A stretch of DNA of 17,849 nt. Origin: an uncultured Collinsella sp. (lineage in GTDB: Bacteria; Actinomycetota; Coriobacteriia; Coriobacteriales; Coriobacteriaceae). Below, piece by piece: positions 1-6,218 of the stretch (the first letter of the stretch is position 1; every line of letters starts with the position of its first letter). The stretch is taken from the NCBI GenBank assembly GCA_900555355.1, contig USKV01000008.1, positions 1 through 17,849 on the forward strand. The letters are read 5' to 3'. The position numbers and the translations under genes are program-made. The notes under the pieces were generated by a model. The model was not told the DNA's origin. It was given only the letters and a program-made list of their open reading frames with translations, and did not search any database.

Positions 1-753
1 CCTGCGCAGTCGCCCGTTTCGACGCCCGCGCCTACGCCCGCGCCCACTTCGGCACCCATGCCCGCTCCCCGCCCCGCAAGCGACCCGTCCGAGACGGCGG
101 CATTTCTCGCTGCAGCGACGCAGGGCAAATCGGCCGACAGCACCGTTATGTACAGCGCCCAGCAGTTGCCTGTTCCTGCGGCACGCAAGCCTCCGGTCGC
201 AAGGCTCGATGAGCCCGTTGCCCATCAGGTTGCCTACGATTCCTGGGCTGCAACCGATCTGGATGAGACCTCTACCGGCATGCCGGCGCTCGATGTTCCA
301 GTTAACCCGCTTTTTGCCGCCAACACGAGCGCCGCAGACTCTGAGGGCGATGCGGCATATTCCGATTATTCCGATGGCTATGCTGGCAACGGTCGCATCG
401 AGACCGAGGATTATGGCACCGCATCGAGCGATTATCTCAACGATCCGTACGCTGCCACGCCCGCACCGGAATATGACCCGGAGGCCGCGTCCGCGCCGGC
501 GTATACCAAAAGCACGGGCGAAGAGCGCTTCGCCGATTATTACGCCGAGGAAAAGGCGCTGCGTTTCTCGGAATTTCCGCAGGCAGTCAAGGTTGCCTTT
601 ATCGCCATTATCATTGCCCTGCTCGGTGTCATTGCGTTTGAGGGATTCCAGCTGTTCCGCGGCCCCACCCAAGCGGAGTCGGAGACCCAGCAAAAAGAGG
701 ACGATAACCAGTACCTGGACATCAACACCCTCAAAGGCGACCCCAACAGCTAG
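1..753 (+). CDS. Pro/Ala-rich single-pass membrane protein, C-terminal part (5' end outside window)
   Basis: The reading frame is open from base 1, so the gene begins upstream of the window; 250 codons and a TAG stop are visible. An internal ATG at 58 has no good ribosome site and is probably not the start. The visible part opens with a Thr/Pro/Ala repeat tract, continues as an acidic Asp/Tyr/Ala-rich low-complexity stretch, and has one hydrophobic segment encoded near 589-651 (VAFIAIIIALLGVIAF core), followed by a polar, charged tail of about 33 residues. This fits a long disordered region joined to one membrane anchor near the C terminus. The functional domain, if any, lies outside the window. 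I recognise no family and infer no function beyond membrane attachment. Confidence 0.75.
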   Translation, partial: PAQSPVSTPAPTPAPTSAPMPAPRPASDPSETAAFLAAATQGKSADSTVMYSAQQLPVPAARKPPVARLDEPVAHQVAYDSWAATDLDETSTGMPALDVPVNPLFAANTSAADSEGDAAYSDYSDGYAGNGRIETEDYGTASSDYLNDPYAATPAPEYDPEAASAPAYTKSTGEERFADYYAEEKALRFSEFPQAVKVAFIAIIIALLGVIAFEGFQLFRGPTQAESETQQKEDDNQYLDINTLKGDPNS

Positions 754-797
754 GTTGGAACATAAGATATGCCGCACCCCTGTTTACGTGCGGTTTT

Positions 798-896
798 ACA
801 CTTTTCCGTAATTTGGGCGGCTCGAATTTAACACTTTTCCGTACTTTCATACGGCTGATTTCGACACTTTTCCGGATGTTTGCCGAATAATTGCCG
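798..896. repeat. three tandem direct repeats with a 33-bp period
   Basis: The core ACACTTTTCCG(TA) begins at 798, 831 and 864, exactly 33 bases apart. After the core the units keep weaker similarity (TTT, then CGGCT or CCG). The array lies between the membrane protein and the small gene at 1093. Fixed phasing (about three helical turns) suits a row of protein binding sites. It is too short and lacks unique spacers of CRISPR type. Confidence 0.8.
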
Positions 897-900
897 CGTA

Positions 901-942
901 ATCAAGCGCCGTCTGCACATCATTTCGCAGGCGGCGCTTGAT
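901..942 (+). terminator. strong 16-bp hairpin, possible terminator or structured RNA
   Basis: Arms 901-916 and 927-942 pair over 16 bp with a single G-U wobble (912/931) if transcribed on the plus strand, around a 10-base loop. Only a weak T-run (ATTTCTGT) follows, so it is not a textbook intrinsic terminator. It could end transcription from the gene stopping at 753, or be part of the leader of the gene at 1093. The wobble favours folding of a plus-strand transcript. Confidence 0.5.
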
Positions 943-1092
943 TTCTGTCCGCGCGCGCTGATAGACTCCATCGTGCCCGCAAGGAGTGGGCGCGTTTTAT
1001 CCAGAGTCGGGGTAGAGAGTTGGCTCCACGATCCCGACGCCAACCGGCCAAGAGGCACGGTGGCCCTGCCAACATCGATGAAAGGAGTCCGT
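943..1092 (+). other. leader region of the small gene, with short inverted repeats
   Basis: Two short stems can be drawn: 1019-1024 with 1039-1044 (GTTGGC/GCCAAC) and 1046-1050 with 1061-1065 (GGCCA/TGGCC). The second ends 15 bases before the AAAGGAG at 1081-1087. This could be a structured 5' leader, but it matches no riboswitch class I know and I see no clear promoter. Confidence 0.2.
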
Positions 1093-1515
1093 ATGGACAA
1101 TTTCTCCGTGCGCAGCGAGCGCAACTTCCACAATCTGGTCATCAAGCCAAAACGAATGCATCTTCTGGACAAGCCGAACGGCTATGCCTCGGCCATGGTC
1201 AAGAGCAGCCTCTCCCACCAGATGCGCTTTACCGTGCAAAAGCTCGAGGAAGAGCTCTGTGCTGCTGGCAATCCACATGTGTTGCAGATCAAGTTGCTCG
1301 GAGATAACTCACGTGAGCCGTCTAGCTGGAAGCTGTTTGCAGACGGCACGTGCATCGCAAGCGGCTCGGGCGACTTTGCCCGCGAGTGCTTCTGCGAGGG
1401 AGCCGAGGTATTCCTGGACCTGTGCCGCGACGCCGTCGATGCCGCTGAGCTGCATCAGTGGAATCAAAGGGAGTATGAGCTACTGAGTGCGGCGCGCGGG
1501 ATCGCGATGGCGTAG
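1093..1515 (+). CDS. hypothetical protein, 140 aa
   Basis: The start is the ATG at 1093, chosen because AAAGGAG (1081-1087) sits just upstream; the frame is open back to a TTG at 880 but that extension runs through the hairpin at 901-942 and has no ribosome site. The product is soluble, with no signal peptide or membrane segment, several cysteines in the second half (around FARECFCEGAEVFLDLCRDA) and predicted helices at the C terminus. I do not recognise a domain. It stands alone between the repeat array and a convergent exonuclease gene, so neighbours give no clue to its job. The good ribosome site and typical codon use support a real gene. Confidence 0.7.
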   Translation: MDNFSVRSERNFHNLVIKPKRMHLLDKPNGYASAMVKSSLSHQMRFTVQKLEEELCAAGNPHVLQIKLLGDNSREPSSWKLFADGTCIASGSGDFARECFCEGAEVFLDLCRDAVDAAELHQWNQREYELLSAARGIAMA

Positions 1516-1624
1516 GCAGACAGATCAGACAGCCCGTCATACTGGTTACGCCTCGATTCAAACAGCAGGGCGAAGTCGCGCTTACAGTCCCGCCATGCCA
1601 AACCGAATGGCGTTCTCAAAAGGC

Positions 1625-2359
1625 CTACCTCCCCTCCGCCTTCAGCTTCAGCAGCAGGTCGCCCAGCTCGGGGCATTTGCTGGAAAGGCGCGTCTGAGCT
1701 CGCTCGCCCATCCCCCACCGTTGGCGGACTTCCTGGGCGCGCGGGCTCACGCGGTAGTCCCCGTCCATCACCTGCTTGAGCAGCTTGGCGGTCACGCGCG
1801 CATCGGCCAGGACACTATGGGCGTGGCCCGTCGACTCGTCGAACTCGATGCCGAACCACGTCGCCGCGTCACTCAAAGAGACGCACCCGTGGCTGCCCAC
1901 GTCCATAATCGAGGTGTAAAACGCCTGCAGGTCGGCCCAGTCCGTAGGAAATGCGGAAAGATCAATGTGCTTTGCCTGGCACTCGGTCAAAAGCTGTCGA
2001 CGGTCCGCCCCGCTACAACAGACCACCTGGGCGGAGTAGCGACTAATCCAATCGCTGAGCCTTTTGATCACCACATAGAGCGGATCGGCCATCGCGGTGT
2101 CCACGGCCGATATCCCCGTAAGCTCGCGGACGGGAAACGCAACGCCTTCGGTAAATTCCGTCTGCACAAACTGCGAGAACTCGCCCATAACGTTGCCGCG
2201 GTAATCGAGCTTGACCGCGCCGACCTCGATAATCTCATTGCGCAGTCCACGGCGCTGGCGCTGCTTTGGCACCGGCGCAAACTCAAAGTCCAGCACAATC
2301 TGGCGCGCAAAGTTCGTCGTATCGATAGCCGAGATACCCGGCGTCTTTTCAGCTGACAC
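1625..2359 (-). CDS. DnaQ-like DEDDh 3'-5' exonuclease
   Basis: A 244-aa protein with the RNase T/DnaQ exonuclease fold. Motif Exo I is LDFEF (Asp24, Glu26), followed by NEIIEVGAVKLD; a likely Exo II aspartate is in GAD (Asp119); Exo III is GHAHSVLADA with His181 and Asp186, the H-x4-D spacing of the DEDDh subfamily. All four acidic metal ligands and the catalytic His are therefore present, so the enzyme should be an active two-metal 3'-5' exonuclease acting on single-stranded DNA or RNA ends. It is a stand-alone nuclease, lacking polymerase or helicase domains. The start is GTG at 2359 with a GGAGAAAGG site upstream. It converges with the hypothetical gene at 1093-1515. The physiological substrate cannot be told from sequence. 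Confidence 0.88.
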   Translation of the reverse strand: MSAEKTPGISAIDTTNFARQIVLDFEFAPVPKQRQRRGLRNEIIEVGAVKLDYRGNVMGEFSQFVQTEFTEGVAFPVRELTGISAVDTAMADPLYVVIKRLSDWISRYSAQVVCCSGADRRQLLTECQAKHIDLSAFPTDWADLQAFYTSIMDVGSHGCVSLSDAATWFGIEFDESTGHAHSVLADARVTAKLLKQVMDGDYRVSPRAQEVRQRWGMGERAQTRLSSKCPELGDLLLKLKAEGR

Positions 2360-2520
2360 GGTTAGGGCCTTTCTCCGTCAACTGCCGCTTGCTACATAGG
2401 CGGCTACATTGCCGTAAAGATAGGCGCTCGTGCGGACATGAAAGCGGAGCGCAATACCACGCGCGCCAGGCACACGCCATACGGTCGACCCCAAGGGCGC
2501 CGCCCACTCTATTCAAATGG

Positions 2521-2569
2521 ATAAAAAAGATTGAGGCCCGGTGACTTGAATCAGAGGTCATCCCGGGCC
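2521..2569 (-). terminator. intrinsic terminator, minus strand
   Basis: On the minus strand GGCCCGG (from 2569-2563) pairs with CCGGGCC (2541-2535), extended by a 4-bp TGAC/GTCA stem after a two-base bulge, and is followed by TCAATCTTTTTTAT, a good U-tract. It would end minus-strand transcription from the ATPase gene at 2817-4112, or from a short RNA starting in 2570-2816. Confidence 0.7.
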
Positions 2570-2589
2570 CATCAGAGCTCGTAGAGCTC

Positions 2590-2688
2590 TTGGTTGCTTT
2601 GGTCTCGCTCTTCACGGCGCTTGTCGAACTTTCCGAGGCACTCAAGCAGCGTTCGAAGCATAACAAGTCGCTGCCATTAAGGCACTGA
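2590..2688 (+). pseudogene. short hydrophobic peptide frame, possible remnant of a small type I toxin-like protein
   Basis: The plus strand from about 2575 reads ELVELLVALVSLFTALVEL and then a basic, polar tail ending at TGA 2686-2688. A hydrophobic helix followed by a Lys/Arg tail is the layout of small holin-like or type I toxin peptides. However the frame has no ATG: it is open only from 2545, after an in-frame TGA at 2542, and the only usual alternative start is TTG at 2590 (33 aa), without a clear ribosome site. A decayed gene or chance are both possible. Confidence 0.25.
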
Positions 2689-2816
2689 CCTCTTGACCAA
2701 GCAACAGCGCTGCCCAGCTATCACCCTTGGGCTGCCGTCAACTTTATTCTATCCGCGAGCATCTGGTTTACCAAATGGATTTTCGGTAAAGGAAGCACGG
2801 CACGCCCGCAAAACCA

Positions 2817-4112
2817 CTACGCCCCAAGTGCCGCCATGGGAATCACCGCCACGCCGTCGTCGCGTGTGTAGGCAATGCTCCCCTTTCCAACCACGACCGC
2901 CAAAAACGCCGGCGCGGCATTCTGGGCGGCAGGATTGGAGAGCACTTTCCTCTCCAGCGCCTTGAGATTTCTCGCTCCATCGTCTGCTTTCGCATCACTC
3001 AGCTTGACCTCGATGGCTCCCCAGCGCCCGTCGTGCTCAACGATCAGATCGACCTCAAGGCCCTTCTCATCTCGGAAATAATAGACACTGTTGTCGACAC
3101 CGCCGTAGGTGGAAAGGAACACGCGCACGTCGCGCAGGACGAGATTCTCAAAGAGCATCCCCAGCGTTTGCATATCGCCAAGCAGCCGCTCAGGGGTAGC
3201 CCCCAGCAACGCCGCCGCAAGTGACGGGTCACAGAAGTAGCGCTTGGGGCGCACGCGAACGCGGGCCTTCGAGCGCATGGGCGGCTCCCATCCGCAGAGG
3301 TCCTCGGTCAGCTTGAGCCTGTTGAAGAGGTCCAAGTACGCAGCGATGGTCCTCTCGTCGGGGCCCGCCTCACCGTACGAGGCGTCCTTTATGAGCGTCT
3401 TGTACGTGACAGCCTGGCTCTCGTTCATGGCAAGAGCTCGCAAAAGGCCGTGTGCAAGCTCGGGCGACATGCCCTCGTCCAGCACGTTGACGTCGAGCAC
3501 CGAGTGCACGTACTGGCTTGCCGTCTCTCGCGCAAGATCTTCCGAAAGCCCAAGATTTGCAGGCCAACCGCCCCTGCAGCACCAGCGGGCGACGTCATCC
3601 ACCGTGCTCTCGCGACGCTGAGGGGCAAAACCCTCGCCCTTAAAGAGGCTTGCCAGTGACACGAGAGGCTCGCCGTCGCCCGACTCACACAGGGCCATGG
3701 GACGCATTGACAGACGGGCGATCCTACCCGTGCCGGAATGACGAACATGGCTGCGCTCCTCGCTTTTGAGCGCGGTCGAGCCCGTGAGCAAAAGTGTCCC
3801 CCGTTCGTTGCCGCTCGCGTCCACGAAACGCCGGGCGGCATCCCAAACCTCGGGCACCTCCTGCCATTCATCGACCAGGTGTGGCGCATCGCCGATGAGC
3901 GCCAGGCTTGGATCGACCTCTGCCGCCGCGCGCTGCGCAGGCTCATCGAGCCTGGAGACGCTCGCCGAGCGAGAGAGCGCCGTCCAGGTCTTGCCGCACC
4001 ATTTGGGGCCGTTGATCTCCACACAGCCAAACGCCCGCATAAGGGTGTCGAGGCGCTCCTCTATGAGCCGGGGCCTATATCCCTTTTGGGTCAATCTCTT
4101 TGGTGCATCCAT
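2817..4112 (-). CDS. AAA_14/DUF4143 family ATPase
   Basis: A 431-aa protein of the common bacterial AAA_14-DUF4143 family. The N-terminal ATPase has a P-loop GPKWCGKT (35-42), a Walker B with Asp81-Glu82 in HLVDEWQ, and a sensor-like LLLTGST (107-113). The C-terminal DUF4143 part (from about 290) has YFCDPSLAAALLG, LGMLFENLV, and a PD-(D/E)XK-like pattern: Glu353-x-Asp355, then Glu368-x-Lys370 in AIEVK. The family is widespread and often present in many copies per genome; its function is not established, though nuclease-like C-terminal residues suggest action on nucleic acid. The ATG at 4112 has GAGGGA upstream. The 23-bp repeat array lies directly upstream (4149-4246), suggesting autoregulation or target sites. 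No helix-turn-helix domain is evident. Confidence 0.85.
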   Translation of the reverse strand: MDAPKRLTQKGYRPRLIEERLDTLMRAFGCVEINGPKWCGKTWTALSRSASVSRLDEPAQRAAAEVDPSLALIGDAPHLVDEWQEVPEVWDAARRFVDASGNERGTLLLTGSTALKSEERSHVRHSGTGRIARLSMRPMALCESGDGEPLVSLASLFKGEGFAPQRRESTVDDVARWCCRGGWPANLGLSEDLARETASQYVHSVLDVNVLDEGMSPELAHGLLRALAMNESQAVTYKTLIKDASYGEAGPDERTIAAYLDLFNRLKLTEDLCGWEPPMRSKARVRVRPKRYFCDPSLAAALLGATPERLLGDMQTLGMLFENLVLRDVRVFLSTYGGVDNSVYYFRDEKGLEVDLIVEHDGRWGAIEVKLSDAKADDGARNLKALERKVLSNPAAQNAAPAFLAVVVGKGSIAYTRDDGVAVIPMAALGA

Positions 4113-4148
4113 AGACGGCCGTCCCTCTCTATCATGCGATATGCGAAA

Positions 4149-4246
4149 TTACGCCATTCTCAATGCTGATTTTACGCTACTTTCAATGTAGTTTTTACGC
4201 CATGACAGATGTATTTTTTACGCCATTTTCATTGAAGGTTTTACGC
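4149..4246. repeat. tandem array with exact 23-bp period, upstream of the DUF4143 ATPase
   Basis: TTACGC starts at 4149, 4172, 4195, 4218 and 4241, each exactly 23 bases after the last. The first four units share about TTACGCCATTTTCAATGTAG with a T-rich end; the fifth keeps only the TTACGC head. The array sits between the stop of the DUF234 ATPase (4298) and the start of the DUF4143 ATPase (4112), covering the latter's promoter region. Iteron-like spacing near two helical turns suggests repeated protein binding. There are no unique spacers, so it is not a CRISPR. Confidence 0.88.
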
Positions 4247-4297
4247 TTGGCATCCTTAGCGCGACCCATTCCGAGCATCAAATCAGAGCGCGCTTGG

Positions 4298-5689
4298 TTA
4301 TCTCCGCTCGCACATCTCGGCAAACGAAATCAGCTTGGTATCTCCCCTGCTCGCCGCAGCATCCTGACATCCTTGCGTAAAGCCTCGCTTCGAGAAGATC
4401 GCATAGCTTTTTTGCTGCCGTCTAAAGAGCTCGCTTCGGTGCACGAGCTTTTGCAGCACATCCTCGCCAACCGGTTCATTGCGCCATTTGCACTCCGCAA
4501 ACAGCGCGGCGCCCTCGCCGTCGTCAACAATTAAGTCGATTTCTTCCTGCGTATGTGTGCGATTGTCCGTCCCCCACCAGCGCCCGACGCTCGCCGGAAC
4601 CACATCGAGCTGGCCCGCGCGCGCGAGTTCGTACACGTATTGCCTGCATATAAGCTCAAAGACCGTACCCATGTAATCCGATACGTGCGGCTCAATGCGC
4701 TTATACGCCATCTCGGCCATATCGTTTTGAATCAGCCCAATGTTCTGCGGCACAAACTTGTACCAGAACCTAAACATCTGGTCGCTCAGCAGATACACGG
4801 CTCGCTTATTGCTCGTCTCGTTTAGGGGCAGCTCGCGCTCGACAATCCCAAGCGACGCCAGCTTATCCACATAGCTCTTTACGTTGCTCGCAGGGATTCC
4901 CGTAGAGCTCGCAATCTCCGAGATCCTCGAGCGCCCCCGAGCAATTGCTTGCACGATCGCATCATATTGCTCGGGATTGCGGCACTCTTGCAACAGCAGG
5001 TTACTCGGCTCCTCAAAGAGATAGCCCGTAGGAGTAAGAAATAGACGTTTGATGTTGTCCTTGAGCGGTGCGGCAGGATCGACTTTCTCGATATATGCAG
5101 GAATGCCACCCGTCATGCCATAGCAAACTGCAGCGTCTTCGCGACCCATGCTCTGCCACAACCCGAGGGTCGTCGTAAAATCGAGCGGCATGATCTTAAA
5201 CTGGGCCGTACGCCTACCGTATAGTGGGCTCTCGTAGCCCAACACCTGTTCCTCCATAAACGAAAGAGACGAGCCGCATAGGATCAGCATGAGCCTGGTC
5301 TCTTTGTACAGGTGATCGATCTTGTCTTGCAGCAACGAGCTGATTTCGGGATTCGATTGGGCGAGATAGGGATACTCGTCAATCACGACAATCAAACGTT
5401 CCGTGCGAGCCATGGTAGCTAATGCATCGAACGCCTCGTCAAAGCTACGAAACGACACGCCTACAGCACCAACCGAACCCGCAAGTATCGCCTGGCTAAA
5501 GCCGTGCAGGTTTGCCTCTGCATTGGTACGACGAGCTTGAAAGTAAATAGCCTTCTTGCCTTGGATGAACTCTGTGATAAGGCGCGTTTTACCCACGCGA
5601 CGGCGGCCGTAAATCACAGGCATCTCAAAGGAGCCCGTGCCATACAGTCGATTGAGCTCGGACATTTCCACTGTTCTTCCGATAAACAT
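4298..5689 (-). CDS. ATP-binding protein, ATPase_2 with DUF234 C-terminal domain
   Basis: A 463-aa protein of the archaeal-ATPase/DUF234 type. It begins FIGR, has a P-loop GRRRVGKT (28-35), Walker B VVIDEYPYL (Asp104-Glu105), sensor-like LILCGSS (135-141), then a winged-helix region (about 254-290, ISEIASSTGIPASNVKSYV) and a C-terminal DUF234 domain. That domain has a nuclease-like pattern, EEID (382-385) and ECKW (399-402). Such proteins are known as STAND-like or AAA+ ATPases of undetermined function, often in mobile or repeated loci; the winged helix suggests DNA binding. The ATG at 5689 follows AAGGAAGGATGG. Immediately upstream is a 25-bp-arm palindrome with an embedded TATAAT, which makes autoregulation likely. 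It is transcribed in the same direction as the DUF4143 ATPase, 185 bases downstream. Confidence 0.87.
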   Translation of the reverse strand: MFIGRTVEMSELNRLYGTGSFEMPVIYGRRRVGKTRLITEFIQGKKAIYFQARRTNAEANLHGFSQAILAGSVGAVGVSFRSFDEAFDALATMARTERLIVVIDEYPYLAQSNPEISSLLQDKIDHLYKETRLMLILCGSSLSFMEEQVLGYESPLYGRRTAQFKIMPLDFTTTLGLWQSMGREDAAVCYGMTGGIPAYIEKVDPAAPLKDNIKRLFLTPTGYLFEEPSNLLLQECRNPEQYDAIVQAIARGRSRISEIASSTGIPASNVKSYVDKLASLGIVERELPLNETSNKRAVYLLSDQMFRFWYKFVPQNIGLIQNDMAEMAYKRIEPHVSDYMGTVFELICRQYVYELARAGQLDVVPASVGRWWGTDNRTHTQEEIDLIVDDGEGAALFAECKWRNEPVGEDVLQKLVHRSELFRRQQKSYAIFSKRGFTQGCQDAAASRGDTKLISFAEMCERR

Positions 5690-5704
5690 AGGGCCATCCT
5701 TCCT

Positions 5705-5760
5705 TTACGTTATAGCTGGCTATATTATACCTTCCTATAATATGGCCAGCTATAACGTAA
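5705..5760 (-). promoter_or_regulatory. long palindrome over the promoter of the DUF234 ATPase
   Basis: Arms 5705-5729 and 5736-5760 are inverted repeats of 25 bases with one mismatch (5721/5744) and a 6-base centre (CCTTCC). On the minus strand the inner arm contains TATAAT, a consensus -10 element, about 35 bases before the ATG. The inner edge is only a few bases from the ribosome site at about 5695-5704. A dyad this long over a promoter could be an operator for a dimeric regulator, possibly the ATPase's own winged helix, or a hairpin in the mRNA leader. Confidence 0.75.
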
Positions 5761-5809
5761 TTCGACAAGCGGCGCACGCAAAAGGGGCGGTACATCACCG
5801 CACGTGGAC

Positions 5810-5928
5810 CGTTCCGGAAAATGCACCCCGTTCTGGAGCCAAAAACTGGGCCGTAGTTTCCGCTTGAAGGCTGTCCGGAAAGCGCGTCCCATTCCGAGTG
5901 GCAATTCCGGGTCACAGTTTCCGCAGAT
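5810..5928. repeat. two copies of a ~62-bp imperfect hairpin repeat
   Basis: Units start with GGAAAATGCACCCC (5816) and GGAAAGCGCGTCCC (5877), 61 bases apart, each followed by a roughly inverted half ending in AGTTTCCGC. The same unit recurs five times at 7290-7590, so this is an interspersed intergenic repeat family of REP-like character. No protein is encoded in it. Confidence 0.75.
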
Positions 5929-6201
5929 ACAAGGCGACAGTCCGCCACCCTTATCACATGCCTTCAAATATGCGATCCAGAAACACAAAACAGCAGATAG
6001 AATGCTCTTTTTCAAAAAGTACACGTCCCGAAACTTACCAAGACTTCATATCCAGCTACCGTTCACGGTCGCCGATTACCGCCCACCGATTCAAACAAGA
6101 AATATGTCGCCAAAAGCAGGTCATCTACCTGCATGGTTAGATTTTGGTCAGCTTTTGGTCAGCTGAGCGGCAAGTTCCAGCTGATACGTTTTTGCTACCC
6201 A
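5929..6201. other. non-coding region upstream of the AbiEi-like gene
   Basis: No gene is evident. A perfect 11-base tandem repeat TTTTGGTCAGC lies at 6142-6152 and 6153-6163, about 40 bases before the ribosome site at 6202-6209, so it may be an operator. A short inverted repeat CAGGT/ACCTG lies near 6118-6132. I see no confident promoter. Confidence 0.4.
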
Positions 6202-6218
6202 AAAGGAGGCGGTAGCTC

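Larger units (their letters stand above)
2360..2816. other. gene-poor gap with a terminator and a short hydrophobic reading frame
   Basis: No convincing full-length gene in 457 bases. It holds the exonuclease ribosome site next to 2359, a minus-strand terminator (2521-2570), a short hydrophobic plus-strand frame (2590-2688) and an inverted repeat TTTACC/GGTAAA (2767-2790) just downstream of the ATPase gene. The 2390-2520 part shows nothing I can name. Confidence 0.5.

Noticed and set aside
880..1092. TTG-start extension of the 140-aa protein
   Set aside because: It runs through the 16-bp hairpin and lacks a ribosome site, while ATG 1093 has AAAGGAG at proper distance.
1487..2356. 289-aa plus-strand frame over the exonuclease gene
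   Set aside because: Shadow of the minus-strand DEDDh exonuclease, which has complete catalytic motifs and a ribosome site.
4149..4246. CRISPR array
   Set aside because: Units are contiguous 23-mers with similarity across most of their length, no unique spacers and no cas genes nearby.
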